A stretch of 64,000 bases of DNA from Elysia chlorotica (GCA_003991915.1 RQTK01000078.1:515020-579019); one strand, 5' to 3'; numbered from the stretch's first letter, positions 12,091 to 26,604 are shown. Translations and numbers: made by a program. The notes: generated from the letters alone by a model not told the origin.

Positions 12091-14654
12091 AGGGGATTGC
12101 GTGCATGATTGAGTCATTCTTGAATAATTAAAATGACTAAAAAAGAATGATAATGTCATTATAAACTTTACACATCTTTAAGCTTCGTCCAATGTGTTTT
12201 ACGCATTAAATTTATTTCCTTTCCACCATAATACAAAAAAAAAATTAAAAACAAAAGAAAAATTTTCTGGGTAACCAAATGAAATGAATCTCCAATCCCA
12301 AATATTTGTGGCTCTACCAGTACCAGTCCATTACTTGTAAGTTGCGGAGTTCAACAGCAATAACCAAAGGCTGGTGAATGTACAAAGCAGTTCCGATTAT
12401 CCCCATGCATAAAGTCTACATCAACTGGGCTGAAATCATTCTTGAAGGCAAGAATGATTTTCTGAATATTCTTTGGTCTCCCATTCAAACCTCTCCTAGG
12501 CTTTAATGGATATATTGTACTACGATTGCTCCCCAATGCGGAATACCCAGAATTTTGTTGATCACATTATACCTATCCAAATGTAGAGACAATTTATTAG
12601 GCGCACAAGGTAGGTATTAAATTTGCTGTCTTCGGAAAAAAAGCCTAGAGAAGCCCTCTCCCATGACACCCCTACTCCCCCTTCCCACCCCTCAACATTT
12701 CCTATTTTTAATATCAGTAAATAATTAAAAAAACACACAAAAAAACCACCAACAAAACATCCAATTCTTCAATACAATTACATGCACTATACTCTTAAAT
12801 CTAAAATAAATGAAGACCAACAAAGCGTACTTTTTTCCATTAGAAAGTAGTGTTAAATTTGAATTCAACCTTGGTTCCATTATACCTCCGTAGGATCATG
12901 TTCAAACCCAGACCTAATTACTGCCACATAATCACTCTAACCACTGATTTATATTTTAGTCTCCCGTTAGCTCAGGGTGATACATGTACCAGGGTCGTTG
13001 ATGATTTTTCTTAGTCTATGCTTTCGTTAAAATTGTGCTGAATCATCGTCTCAACATATGTGCCTTATTTGTAAATGTGTAAAAACACGTAACTTTCCTA
13101 AATTGCCTTGACTCTGCAAGCGATCTCTATACTTCACTCCATCTCCCAGCCCATTGATATAATTACGCTAATCGGACTCGGCGCTTTTTCAGCATTATTA
13201 AAGTTCCTTTCATCTCAGTTCTGCGTAGATATAAAATAAAACATAGGAAAAAAACAACAACTCCGCCCTCTCTTTCATTTACTCGGATGATTTTAATATT
13301 ATTATGTTCTCAGAAAGCCTTTGATGTCACCATCTCGTGGTGGAGAAGAACCACATGCAATCGAGAGTCCATAGGCTTTCACGCTAAGAAATCTCTCAGA
13401 CTTAAAAAAAAGATGTTAAGACTTTGTTGCAGTAAGCTCTTAAGTCTCTCAAGTTTCCCATGATGGAGTAAAACATGCATGCGTTATTTCAAAAGATATT
13501 CAACTAGGCCTTTCAGTCCATGCATGTAAAGGTATAATTGTAATGCGCTAACAAGGAAAATAAGGATTGGCATTGATGAATAAAGTTCTCGAGTCAAATT
13601 CAAAGTCATATTTCAGAACTTGATCTTGATGTACGCATAAACCATGTTTGGTTGAACAAAAATATTATCAAGCACGTACAGCGTTATAGTTAACATTCGA
13701 AATCTATTTTTCCCGCTTTCCTAATACAAGTACATTATTTTGGTTCTGTCATTCCATTCAGATTTAATATTTTAAATTCTTTATTTAATGATCTTATGAG
13801 GAACAACCAAAAGATAAAATTACTGTAATTCGATGTTAGAGATCTTAACCGCCGCTTTCAGTAAGATCTATCTCTACAGAGAATAAATTATGCTAACCTT
13901 AATGCATATTGGTCTCCTGAATAATTGAATAATGTAAACCATCGAGAAAGAAAATATTTGGAACGAGCAAAATATAAAACTCTTTACCCTTTTGCAAAAC
14001 TTCCAACTTGATCGGACAGAGTATACACACGCGGGGTAAGTAAGGCAGGTAGGGCGCTCTGCTTTTAATAGATCGAACGGACAGATGGCTTGATATGTTA
14101 CAACATAAACATCAAAAAACAAGAAACATGCTTCTGATTTCCTGGTGATAATAAACCGGCGAAAAAAATATTATTTACACCTTATCAAATATGAACCATG
14201 TACGTATACTTATCACTGTAAGTAAAAACTGGATCATTTACTCTTGCGTTATTTTACCTGCTAAATGGATACATAATGTTGGAAACTAGCGTACCTGCTT
14301 ATCGCTATACCGAAGATGCCAACACAAAGTCTAGATCTGACAACAAGCCCTGGTTTCAAATAGAAAGATCTTGTCTCTACCTCTGACCTTTACCACCTAA
14401 ACTCGCACTGGGTTTTTTGTTTGTAAGACAATGACAGGCGTAGCTCCCCGCATCTCCGCGATCTTAGCAGGTTGTTCTCAACAAGTATTATCTCTAATCC
14501 GTGGCATTTACGGTGTTTGAGCTATGGAAAACGGAGTCAAAATATTACGAGAGTACTTTCCCCTTCGCGTCGCTTCTTGTCTAGGATATTTTGTACTTTT
14601 CTTGTTTGACTTTGGTACGCTTGGTCTCCAACAGCTACTCGTTAAACCTTAAAT

Positions 14655-14890
14655 TGAGTTAAGTTGGTTGCTTAACGCCCACCGTCAGTTCAATGAATGC
14701 TATATCGTGAACAGGCCCTAAATTTAACGTCTGACAATTGTATATGCTGTCACACATGAGACAGTGTGAGGATACCTGGACTTCCCATTATACTAACAAC
14801 GACCCAGCAAGTAATGGACAAAATTGGACACATGAATTTTTGACCGGTCGTGAGTTTCAAACTGGGGACCACTTGAGCCAGTTCGTTCCC
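14655..14890 (-). repeat. SINE copy D (old)
   Basis: Order of blocks matches the 57.4-kb element: TTGGTTGCTTAACGCCCACC, AACGTCTGACAATTGTAT, CACACATGAGACAG, CATTATACTAACA and CCCAGCAAGTA. About one base in five differs, and the tRNA end is barely recognisable. Confidence 0.65.
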
Positions 14891-15372
14891 TTGTTACGCA
14901 CTAACAAGTGCCTTGTGTAGTGAGGTCACAAATACCATATAATGTTCATAATTATGAAAATTACTGTAATGCGGTGATGTCTGGTAGCCCCGAGTGTAAA
15001 TTAAGCTTAAAAAGCCACAAAATTAACACCCTAATCAATTCCTGTAATAAAGCCCTCGGCGGTATAAGATTGACTCGCGCCTTTCTCCAAATTATTTTTT
15101 TATGTATCGAAACTAACAATCTTACCCAAACTAACACAACAAGCAAACATACACAAAAAAAAAAACAAACAAAAAAAAACAACAAACAAACGAAGAAGAT
15201 AACAAAAAACATTATGTTACTATGATCGTAGAAAATGAGGTTTGCCAACATGTAAAGCGACCAATGCAAGGCTACCACCAATACCCTTTTTTATTCAAAA
15301 TTTAAAACATTATTAAAACAGACGTCAGAAATCTACCTATCTACCCTTATATCCATATTCTATCTATCCACC

Positions 15373-15548
<176 letters not shown>

Positions 15549-15652
15549 ATTATCATCCATCCATCGATGTGTACACCCAGCTTTTCCACCACGCTAATTA
15601 TTTATCTATCCACCATCTTATACAATTACATACAACAAACGGCCTGACTCAC

Positions 15653-15903
15653 ATATCGAGATGACCGGGCCGAACACGGACGAGTCGGCCACCGTGCTGC
15701 AGTTCCAGCGCATGTACTTGAACTGCCACTGGCACTCCCCGATGGCCATCTTGGCGCCGCGCCCGATGCTGGGCATGTGGTCGTGGAACTTCTGGCAGAA
15801 GCGGACTTGCCCGGCGGACAGACCCTTCAGCTGCGTGCAGATGGGCGTGGCACCCAGGATGTAGATCTGCCGGTTCTTGAGCATGTCGCTCATGCCCAGT
15901 TGC
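15653..15903 (-). CDS. Wnt5: Wnt5-type gene, exon B (Wnt N-terminal domain)
   Basis: Internal exon of 251 nt: one nucleotide completing the split Trp codon, 83 codons, and one nucleotide of the next split codon. Acceptor CCAACCCCAG|G and donor ATAT|GTGAGT are both consensus. The translation has Wnt landmarks in order: QIYILGATPICTQLKGLS, GQVRFCQKFHDHMPSIGRGA, GECQWQFKYMRWNCST and SVFGPVISI. RWNCST is the conserved Wnt motif with an N-C-S glycosylation sequon, and the cysteines sit where Wnt disulphide cysteines are expected. The IGAQP/ILGATP and VFG-V-I patterns favour Wnt5 over other subfamilies. Third codon positions are G or C in 78 of 83 codons. The polypyrimidine tract upstream contains a run of 16 C (minus strand), and a long CTAT array starts about 100 nt past the donor. 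Confidence 0.93.
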
Positions 15904-15937
15904 CTGGGGTTGGGAGTTGGTGGGTGGAGGGTGGGGT

Positions 15938-15953
15938 GGGGGGGGGGGGGGGG
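15938..15953 (+). repeat. G16 homopolymer in exon B acceptor region
   Basis: On the transcribed strand this is C16, about 35-50 nt upstream of the exon B 3' splice site. It forms part of the polypyrimidine tract and is likely length-variable. Confidence 0.9.
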
Positions 15954-16317
15954 ATAAGATAGATAGTAATGCAAAAATGAATTGTAGTAACACTGGGGAT
16001 TTTGCACTCATAATTATGCAGTCAAATAGACTTCATCATAATATGTTATTGTGAAAAAACGACATCCAAAAGTGGCACACTAAGATACACGGATTGCAGT
16101 GTTCTCATAACCGGCTAAAATTGCAATGGGGGAATAATATAATGCAATGATGAATTATGGAAACCGGGGCTATTGTAATCATTTACTATCAAATAGACTT
16201 CAACATAGTTATTATGTATGCAACGTTGGAAAATGCGAGGTCCCACAAATGTCCACTAAAATACACAGATCACAGAACTGTCATGATTTTGGCTACTGCA
16301 CATACGATAATGGAATG

Positions 16318-16545
16318 CGTTGAGTTGACTTAAATTGGCTGCTTCACGTCCAAGAGGCTATATTATTGATGTACCCCAAGATTGACATCTGAAAATTTTA
16401 TGTACTGCCACACAGAGACAGTACCCGGGGGGGGGGGGGGGGGGAGTTTTCAACGATACAGCGGGGGGCGCGGACGGGGGGGGGGGGGGCGGTCACATTA
16501 TACTGACACGGACCCAACTAGTAGGGGACGAAATCAGACAAGTGC
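16318..16545 (-). repeat. SINE copy E with two G homopolymers
   Basis: Blocks CACGTCCAAGAGGCTATA, TTTTATGTACTGCCACACAG and GGTCACATTATACTGACACG match the 57.4-kb SINE. The middle is disrupted by poly-G runs at about 16427-16444 and 16478-16490, which may also mark poor sequence quality. Confidence 0.65.
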
Positions 16546-17944
16546 AATAATATAATGTATTGATGAATCATAACAGCACTGGGGCTATTGTAACCATATA
16601 CAACCAAGCAGAGTTCACTATAAACAAAATTTCAGAAACACTTTATAAAACGTGGATCACACAGTGGTACACTAACAAATACGGATCATAGGACTGTCAT
16701 GACCCGTTCAAAAGTGCAATGGTATAAAACGTGCATAAAAAAAGAGACAAAGAATATACTCTGTAAACACAATGTGTGCGAGGAAACAGAGGGACATTAT
16801 TAAATAGAGTTAAAAAACACCTATTTTACCTATTTAAGTAAGAATTACAAAGCAATGCGAAGCATGTAAGCGTTCAGTCCCAACCCTTCATTAGAATAAA
16901 AACAGAAAACAACCAAAACTAAGATTTAAGTTTAAAATCAATTTACAAATATGCCAAAAAAAATTATAGTGAGGAGTAGTGCAGGGGGAGTTGTCGAAGA
17001 ATGTTTGTATCGAGTGTCTGTTTTTATAAAAAGAAAATAGAGTGCTGGAAGAAAGTCATAGCATGGAAGGTTGACAAGAAATGTAAAGAGAGAGATTATA
17101 GGCTAAGAGTGAGAGAAAGAGAGATGTCGAGACCCAAGCCTTCATTAGAATGAAAACAGAAAACAAACAAAACTAAGTTTGGCGTTTAAAATCACTTTAC
17201 AAATTGTATAATAACTTATGGTGGTGAGTAGTGGAGAAATGGGGTTATTGAATATTGTTTGGGTTTGTATGGAGTGTATGTTTTTCTATAAAAAAAATAG
17301 AGTAGAGTTTGACAAGAAATGTAAAGTGAGATTAGAGGCTGAGGGTGAAAAAAAGAGAGAGATAGAGAGAGAGATAGGCGAAAAAGAAAATAAAAAGTGA
17401 AGAAGACAGATATGGGGAAAATGAATGACAAGAGAGTGACAGAAATAAATAGATAAAGAGAGAGTGAGAGAGCGAGAGAGGGAGAAGAAAAAAGGAAAGT
17501 AGCAAAAGTGAGAGAAAAGAATCGAAAGGAGAGAGTGAGGGAGGAGCAGGGTGAATATATGTGTTGCCATTGAAAAATCGAGATAACAAAAACAAAACTA
17601 AACAAAACAAAAACCACAGGGAGAGAGGGAAAAAACACAAACAAACGGGTCAGACAAATTAGGACAAAATGTTTACATCTGTAAAGAGTTCGTGGTGCTT
17701 GCGGCTACAGATAGAAAAAAAACTGGTGCTGCCTTTGTGGCTTTAAAAGATACATATCTGGCAACATAGCCCTTTCCGAATTTACAAAAGAATAGTTTGT
17801 ACTGCAGAGGCAGCGGGTCGGCAAGCAAATGGATCTGACGATCTTTGATAAGACTGTCACTGTCAAGGTGGAGTATCCACAGCCGGTGCAGGTTGCAAGT
17901 ACAAGAAACAAGGCAACAACAAGGCTCTCAAAACAGGCTCCGCG

Positions 17945-18090
17945 ATTAACACAATGAAAACTGATGACATTATCAAGCCCCTAGGCATTGTTTTTCATGA
18001 TCGTCTATTGGCTCCGAGAGTGTAGGATAGAGCCATGATTGGATGCCGGTGTATAATCACTTACCTATCGTCTTCGTTTTGCTGAGAGTC
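17945..18090 (+). repeat. Dispersed repeat family X, copy 4
   Basis: Contains GATGACATTATCAAGCCC, TATTGGCTCCG and CCGGTGTATAATCACTTACC then TATCGTCTTCGTT, paralleling the reverse complement of copy 5. The frame is broken by a stop. Confidence 0.6.
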
Positions 18091-18249
18091 CGCTTACCGC
18101 AAGGGCTCGAGTACTTTAGCCTTTTAAGAGCAAGTACTCATGTACTCATTATTCGTGAGAGAAACGTGCCTAATGTTGAGCGAAACTCACTCACTGCCGT
18201 AAAAGCTGAGGACGGTTTTGTTCACTAATAAGAACTTAACATTGTAGGC

Positions 18250-18490
18250 AGAGTTGAGTTGAGTTGCGTTGGTTGCTGAGCGTCCAACGCCAGTACTAAA
18301 TAGGCTATAATGTGGACGGATCCCAAGACTGACGTCTGACAATTTTATGTGCTGTCACACACGACACAGGGCGGGGATACAACGCTTCCTGTCTCAGCCG
18401 CTCACATTAAACCGACACCGACCCAACCAGTAGGGGACAAAATTGGACAAATACATGTTTGACCAATCTTTGGTTTTGAACCGGGGGCCT
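18250..18490 (-). repeat. SINE copy C
   Basis: GCGTCCAACGCCAGTACTAA, ATAATGTGGACGGATCCCAA, GACGTCTGACAATTTTATGT, GTCTCAGCCGCTCACATTA and CCCAACCAGTAGGGGACAAA match the family. The tRNA-like end is degraded. Confidence 0.8.
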
Positions 18491-18929
18491 TATCAGCAGA
18501 TGTAGATTGCGTTGTTTAAGATCCAATTTTATAAAATATCATAATTATTTATGTATTGAAAAAGTCCTGAGAGCGATAAATAATTTAATTTTGGGATAAG
18601 AATAAGAAAAAGGATCATGAACTTTATTTTTTTTAAATTTTGTGTGTGTGGTACAGATCGAGCAGCCAACATGCCGCTTAGACCTCTGCGTTAAATTTAA
18701 AAAAAAAAACAACTATATTGTATGCCATATTTTAAAAGCTATTGGTCTATGCGTGGATACTTTTGTAGCATTTATTTTGCAGCTATTAATTTTTTTTTCA
18801 GGAAGAGAGAAAAAAAAAGAGATAGACAGATTTATAAGTAGAGATATAGTTGGATATCATCAAATTGTCCTACCCTAAAAGTGTGGATTATAGTTGGATA
18901 GATATATAGATATTTAAATAATAGACGGG

Positions 18930-19097
<168 letters not shown>

Positions 19098-22000
19098 CAC
19101 GACAGACAGACAGACAAGCATATTTATAGAGGCAGAAGCGAGAAAGAGATAATATTCAACACAAGACATTTTTACGTCAAACATAATAAAGGAAACGTTG
19201 TTTTTTTTTTTACTCACAATCAATTTAAAAGATGTGCAAATTAAACGGCTCTTTAATACAATAAGCTGATTTTCTTTTTATTCGATTAGGTTTTTAGAAG
19301 GCTTTGAAGGACGAGATAATACATTGTTTATCTTCGAAGATTAAGCATTTGCCTTTCCCCCTACTTAGTGCGGTGACCTGAAACTTTACACGGGTACCTT
19401 TGATTTCAAGTTCAGTATTCGGTTACAATAAAAGGACTACAACTATTTTTTTTCCTCTAAATACCCGTAGTGTACATTTCAATTATAGACAAAAACATTT
19501 TCGAATGAAATAATTTTTTGTATAAATCAACCATAAACCTCTCTTAAGTTTCACCATTCCGTGTTTCTTGTTTATTCTTAAACCTCTTTCATTGTTGACT
19601 TTTATCTTCGATAATAAAAAGAGACCTAAACATGTGCATTATTTCAAAGCGAAATGTTCCTGTATGTATCATACTTTAAAAAATCCCCAGGCTTTAATCA
19701 TGGCCGCAGCCGCACCACGTAGCGCAAATTTATGTCAGCCTAATCATAAACTTTCTCATAATTTGGGGAAATTCCCATTCCAAATGGGTTTGGTTTAGTA
19801 CAGAGAGGATAAAACTTTTGAAAACTTTATCGCGCAAGAGAAGGCCGTCCAGATGATTTCATCTTAGTTTAAGTACTTACGTCTTTGCATCTATCGGATA
19901 ATAAACAGATAATTTCGCTACACTTGAGTAGAAGCAGGCACACCTGATAGAAAGAATATTCCAAACACAGACACTGTCATAAAAAGGTATCAAACACGCT
20001 ATAAAAGTGCCACCCATTTCTCCTTTTCGACAACTTCCACAATCTCCGTTTCTGAGTCTATATCCTTTAACAAAAGATGTCGTCATAATAAATCCACCTG
20101 CACTTGATTGCACCAACTTGTGAATTTATGCTTTGTACAATTTGGCATCATAAAATTTGACGCATCTTAATTGAGCTAGTTTTGGTTCTTGTCTATCGCC
20201 AACTCTGTGTGAATGTGTCTCTCTCCCCTCCCCCCTCTCTCTGTCTCTCTTTCTCTCCCTCTCTCTCTCTCTCTTACTCTCCCACCTGCCCTTTACGTCT
20301 CCTTTTCATCATCCAGCTCTGTTTCATTGTCCTTTTGTTATTCTTTTTATGAAAATATCTCTTAAGCCCTTCGTCTAGACCGCCATGTCATAATTGTAGT
20401 TAACGTGAGCTTACAAGGGACATTATTGGTTTATGTCAATACAGTCACAGAATTATGTGTCTCGAATCGAACTGCAGCTGCACCATATCGCACACACCTC
20501 CCCCTCATGAAAAGGAAAAGACCAGAAGAAAAAACACCCCAAAACCTGTGCGCCAAAATTTTGATGTGCAAGTTTTCCACCTTTATTTGACTCGAATTCT
20601 CTTCATAGAGATAAACCGAAAACATCAATCTCACTCTAGATTGGCATCCCGACAGCAAGCTCACTAAAGCACCTCCCATGAACCCAGCACTGCCAACTTT
20701 ACTCTAAAACCTGTATCATCTAACATTTTCTTACCATTTTTTGCCTCAACTATTCACTTCGATGTTTTTTTACTGAGGTTGGCAGCTTAGCCTTTCACAG
20801 AGCCGTGCGCGGCAATGAGACGTTCAAAGACAATGGATGAGCGGCAGAAGTTTGGTCCGCTCGGAACGCATCATTATTCGGCCATTAAAATTTCCATGGG
20901 CTGCCCCAGAGAAAGGAATCCACGTGCGTCAGGTCGGTCCCACCGTGTCCCCCTCACGTCCCGCATTATTCCGCTTGTCAAATTGGGTTAGGGAACGCTA
21001 GTGTATCTCATGTATCTCATGATATCTCACCCTGCACAGTCACCTGCCAGCCTAACCAGTTACTGAGCTGTGCAGGTTTTGGACAAAATAGTGCTACAAA
21101 AAGTATACAAATACGCTTTTTGGCACATGTTTGGAATCCTAAAGATGATCTTTCCATATTCCAGAGTTTCTGCACAGCGATCTGACTAACACAATCATCT
21201 TTCACTCCGCGTGCCACCATTAGAGCCGGTGTGTCTTTGCGATCCACCTTATTAACCTCGTCCGGCCATTAACATTGCTTTGATAGACTTTACTTTTGTG
21301 TTTGGAGCCTCCCCTCCCTCCCCCTTTCCAGTAAACAAACGACGCGGTATCAATATTTAAAAGTCTTTTAATATTGTCTGTGGAGTATTCAGATGATGAA
21401 TATTTCTCACGTTTCTCCAAATGTAACCAACAAACAAAATGTTTCTCTATTTCCGCATTAAATTTTGGGTTGATGAGAAACTCAAGGTATAATTATGATT
21501 AAGAAAAATCGTCGACTATGAACTAGGGAATGAGTGCCATTAAAAGGTGACCGATTGAAAAAGAATGTCCATCTATATCCGCACTATCTTTGTGTAACAG
21601 AACAAAAAATTGTCATACGCAAGTCGGAAGATCTATCGCCGTTTAAGCTCGTCCTTTGAAACTTAGGCGACGTTAGCATAGGAGATAACTTCTCTCCGGG
21701 CCGATACAGAACTAGGGACAGTAAAGTACAGCAGTGTTATAAACTTAGGCCCGGCTAAGGGGGCTGTTCAAATGGTTAAGAAAATACCCTTATTGCATGT
21801 ATTCCCTAAGTCTAAGTTCATAGCACCGGTCTTGTGCAAGTGCTTCCTAACCTAGATATCGACATCGATGAATGCGTTCATTGTTTTATTTTTCTTGCAT
21901 ACAGTTCCCGGAAGAGTGGATTATTCACAATGCACGGTATTTGTCTAACGTTACATAAACAATCCCTATAATTAAAAAAATAAATAAATTATAAGCACCG

Positions 22001-22534
22001 ATCGTTAAACAAAAACTGAACGTAGGCCTACTTGAATTATCTGTAGATTCATATAATTATTACTTATGATTTACACATTCTGCATATTTATTGGAACAGA
22101 AATAGACTTGTTTTCTTTTCTTCAATTTTTGTATTTCTCGCACGCCAAAACATCTACGAAAGGGAACTTTTCTAGATACAGAAATCAAACTAAAAGGGTG
22201 AAAATAAAAAAAGAAGTGAAACAAATATCAAATGAAACATTGAATATCATAATGTCATACTTGCATTCAGATTGAATCAGTTGTAAACATTTTTGGTTGC
22301 TTTTGTCGATCTTGGTGTCGTCAACTCCGTTGTTTTAACAAAAATTATAGTTTAATAAGCAGATGATCCGAGCAAGTATTTACAGCATTTCGAATGCATA
22401 AAAATTATGAAAGGATGTGAAAAATCAAGTTATTTTATTTCGTTTCATTCAATGGGTTATGATTAAGGATATCAAAAAGTAAAAAAAAGAATCAATAACT
22501 AAAATACAAAGAAATAGACAAAGGGACAGAAAAA

Positions 22535-22660
<126 letters not shown>

Positions 22661-23060
22661 CAGGCAAAGTGAGAAAGACATAATCTGATTTATAGTGTGT
22701 GGAAAATAAAATAAACGGAGGTAAACAGATATAAGTAGAATACGCATAATTATACAGAATTATATATAGAGAAAAGGCTACCAATAGTGAAACACAAACA
22801 AATTGTGTGCTCATTGGCCTAATACTAGAGCGCCCGACTTAGTATTCCGGTTTCCCTATTGGATGGGACGGTGTCATTATATTTAATTAACTGATCTATT
22901 TTGAGCATCCAGCTCTGAGGTTACATCACCGTGTAGGATCGTTCTTTAAACATAGGAGATGTTAAAGTAGGCTATAGGGCATTGTTTTGCTTTCTCCCAG
23001 CAAAGAATAATAAAAGGAGAGCAGATACATTGAACAACAACTAAAACAATCTTAACTCAC

Positions 23061-23427
23061 CACCACATATCAATCGCCCCCACAGCGCTGGCCTGCAGCA
23101 TGAACAGGAGGACTAGCACCAACCCCCATATCAACAGGCTGGTGCTTGTTCTGTTGGTTCTATTGGTTCTGTTTGTTCTGTTTGTTCTCCGGCAGCTCCT
23201 GCTGCTGCTGCTGCTGCTGCTGTTTGTGTTGTTAGAATTGCTGCAGTCGCAGCGACTGGTGTCTCTGTCAATGCCGACTGTGCTGCCCACTCCAGCATCA
23301 TGAGTTGAGAGTTGAGAGTCCAGGACCGCTGGACAATGCTGGGCCAGGGGCAGTTGGACTCCCCTGGACCTCCGTCTCCACCCCGACACCCCCGACATCT
23401 CATAATCGCCAACACTCACGTCATCTG
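23061..23427 (-). CDS. Wnt5: Wnt5-type gene, exon A (N terminus and signal segment)
   Basis: First recognisable coding exon of a secreted Wnt ligand. On the minus strand the frame runs from a possible ATG at 23398-23396 (G at -3) to a donor (TGGTG|GTGAGT). It has an arginine-rich start (SGWRRRSRG), a serine run (SSSSSSS, from a CAG tract), four to five Asn-Arg-Thr units, and then a hydrophobic segment (LLIWGLVLVLLFML) ending ASAVGAIDMWW. The terminal split codon plus exon B gives MWWQLGM, matching the WW-LGM start of mature Wnt5 proteins. The hydrophobic segment is best read as the signal peptide h-region, but the n-region would be about 87 residues, far longer than usual. An acceptor-like site (CTGTGACTTCCTCAG) lies just before 23427, so the true start codon may be in an upstream exon. 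Splice phase is seen; the start is uncertain. Confidence 0.8.
23199..23222 (+). repeat. (CTG)8 trinucleotide tract within Wnt5 exon A
   Basis: Reads (CAG)8 on the coding strand, in the AGC frame, giving the serine run. Immediately 3' on the coding strand are AGAACAAAC-type units encoding Asn-Arg-Thr repeats. Confidence 0.9.
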
Positions 23428-26400
23428 AGGAAGTCACAGAAATAAACACGCCAAATTAATCGTGTGTTAAAAGGTCGGTAAAGCGTTGGGTAGCAATTAC
23501 GAGGAGAGGTTTTACATTAAACATATCCATAATTATGTCTCTTCCCCAATACGTTTTTGCTTTGTTTAGAAGATCGTTTTCGGACTGAGGCTATTATGAT
23601 TTACGGCGAAAATTGTCATTAATTGGATTATCATTATAGAAGTAGATAAGTTGTATTCTGGATTGTAAGCCGCTTCTATTTATCAAACACCGTGAGTTAA
23701 TTTCTGTAGATAAGTTTGATTAAAAATGACTGGTATACAAATCAATTGGACATGTATTTAATAGTAAATGCATTTCATAAGTTATTCAAATGATCACAAA
23801 CTGCAGGGAACAGGCTCCAAGAGTTTAATTTCAAACATGTTTGTAATAAATTGCTAAGCAAACGGCTGCACATACGCGTTATTATTTTGTTTACCTAACA
23901 CAAGATTCATTTTCCACAGAACAACACAGAAGGATTTTCCTGATCACCGCAGAAATATAAGTTGCGTATTACATGTATAGAGTTTAATAACATGCCCTCG
24001 CATTGAATAATGCTCCGGTACTCCGGTTAGAAATACGGCATGTGCGGAAATAGTCCTACCGAAAAAAAAAACAACTTCCAACTAGAAAACTTTGCACCTC
24101 GAAAATATGTTAGCGCACCTTGAATATTGTTTGGATTTAATTTTGTGTAAGCTTGATTTTTCCAGAAGATTATCTCCATTTTGTGGGATCAAAGATGGCA
24201 TGCATCCTTAAATCCAGCTCTACCTAGTGACCGTCTCCTGGACCAGAAACGAATGTTTTTAAGCAGCTTAATCTCAAACCAAAATGTTTGGTTTTTCCAA
24301 CGCCCCACACTGGTTTCGCAATTTTAGTGTCTTAAATGATTTTGTGTTTTAATAATATATAATACTAGTTGAAGGCCCGCGAATTCGCGCGATTAAAAGT
24401 TCACACGAATACCTATGTTGGGATTGATGTTATGTTGACAGAATATATGCACCGTCTTTGTTTCAGCCGGTAAACTAGTGCAAGTAGATGATTCATAGTT
24501 ATATAATTATAATGAAACAACTTCCCTTCCATGAACTCAGTCCCCCAGCCTAGTAAATAATAAGAGAAAATGGATATCGGACTTTAAAGGAATTTTCAGA
24601 CACCTATGGCATAATCACCAAGAAACGACGTCGTAGAACTTAAACATATGTCTTTCTTTTTTTGTGCAAATAAAAAAAAAGTATTCTCTCCACTTTAATA
24701 GGTAGCCCATAAAAGACAGCCTCGAAGCTAAGGTGCATTTAGCCTATGCACAAAGTTATAAAAATATACAATTTAAACTTAAATGTATTCGAGAGTCGTA
24801 CATAAGTAACTATTATAAACTCGGGTTTAATGCTACAATAGATATTAACTTAAAGTTTAGGAGTTTTACGATTGAAAAAGACGCCCAGTGTTATACTTTT
24901 GCATACAAAAAATGTTGAATGTGAACTTGAGATTACTTCTGTCTTGTATGAGAAGTATAAAAGTTTCTATCACGGTAAATATAGGTTGAAATTAAAGACG
25001 GCCGTGTTATCGTCATCAGCAACTGAAAACGATGATTATTGTAATGATATTTGTAAATAAACAAATCAAAACAAAGACAAAATAAAACGAAAATAACAAC
25101 AAAAAAGTCAAATTAAAAAGCTTAACAATTCACAAACACGCACACACCGAAAAAAACACACGAAAAAACTCCACAACAAAACAAACAATAAACAACAAAG
25201 AAAACAACACAAAACGGATACTATTATGCGTCGCACAATAATAATGCTGCTCTTCAAAACTGTCTATCAATAATGCCAATCCAAATATATATTTTTCTTA
25301 TCTACCATCTTGATACACAAGAAAGCTTCGAGGAAGTTTTGTATTGTATTTATTGTTAATAATATTTATCAACGCTATTATGCACCATGTACAATCAATA
25401 TTAGTCCTACGGATCTTTGTAGTAAACAGTTGGAAGAAAAATGACCCAAAACTCAGACCTTATCGAAGGCCGGCATTACAACGCCTCAGTTTTGATTGAT
25501 GGACATAATAGTTTGACCCTATCACGGCCGCTTGATTGGTTCTTTGGTGAACACAGGTGAACAACGGATGCACAAGGATATCGGCGCAGACTGCTTTTTG
25601 TCTTGCCCAGTCATGGAACCAACACAATCATGGTCACCGTAATTCCTGGTTGACCGTTAATCAAATCAACAGCCGCGGTGACTGAGATCCCTGCCCATTG
25701 ATGGACAGTGGTCAATGAAAGGAGAACTCGTTACCAACGGAGACAATTGGTGCTTGATGAGTTTTGTATTGTTTCTGAGGTTGTTAGGATCGGCGAGTTG
25801 ATAGCGTCTAGGACGGGAGACAGACTTGTAAAATGAGAAGCGATAGCATACTAGTTTCTCATGGTGCTCTGATACAGCTGTTTTCTTAGAGAGATTTATA
25901 AATAATGCTGGAAAACGAACGAGCAACGTAAACGCATTCCCAAGCATTGAAAGTTCAATTTGGAAGGCTGATCTGCACTAATGGTACCAGAGACTATATT
26001 TAGTGAGACGTTTTACAAAACGAGTTTACAATGCTTTTGATACGGAAAGCTAGCGTAAAGCATGCTCATTCTATTCCTTTATTGAAATAAAGTCGTTTGA
26101 ACAATGTTCCGACTGAGTTTATACTAAATTTAAAGAAGGAAGCAACCCACTTTTATAACAATAAACCCCCTTTTTTATCGTGACCCATATACTCAGAGTC
26201 CTCGCTGTAAAACCTCTCACTATTTCACGCTCTCTGATGGTACGGTAAAAACACTTGCGCTGGTTATTTGTCACTCTATTTAACATCTCCAAAACCGCTA
26301 AAAGTAACATTTATAAGGCTAGGTAGTAAAGGAAAAAATATATAAAAAAGGCACCAGTCCAGCGGGCAGCGTAAACGATGAGCCCGTTGCCTGTATCTAC

Positions 26401-26569
26401 TATATCTAGGCCTTTCTCTTTTTATGTGAATCTTCTTTTTTCTGTGTATCTCCTATCTGTCTGACGCTTGTCTTCTTCCATAATGTGCTGCTTTGTCTTT
26501 ATCTCTGTCTCTCTGACTCCCTCTGTTTTTTTTTCTATCTTCTTCTTCATCTCCGTCCCTGTTTCTCTG

Positions 26570-26571
26570 TA

Positions 26572-26604
<33 letters not shown>

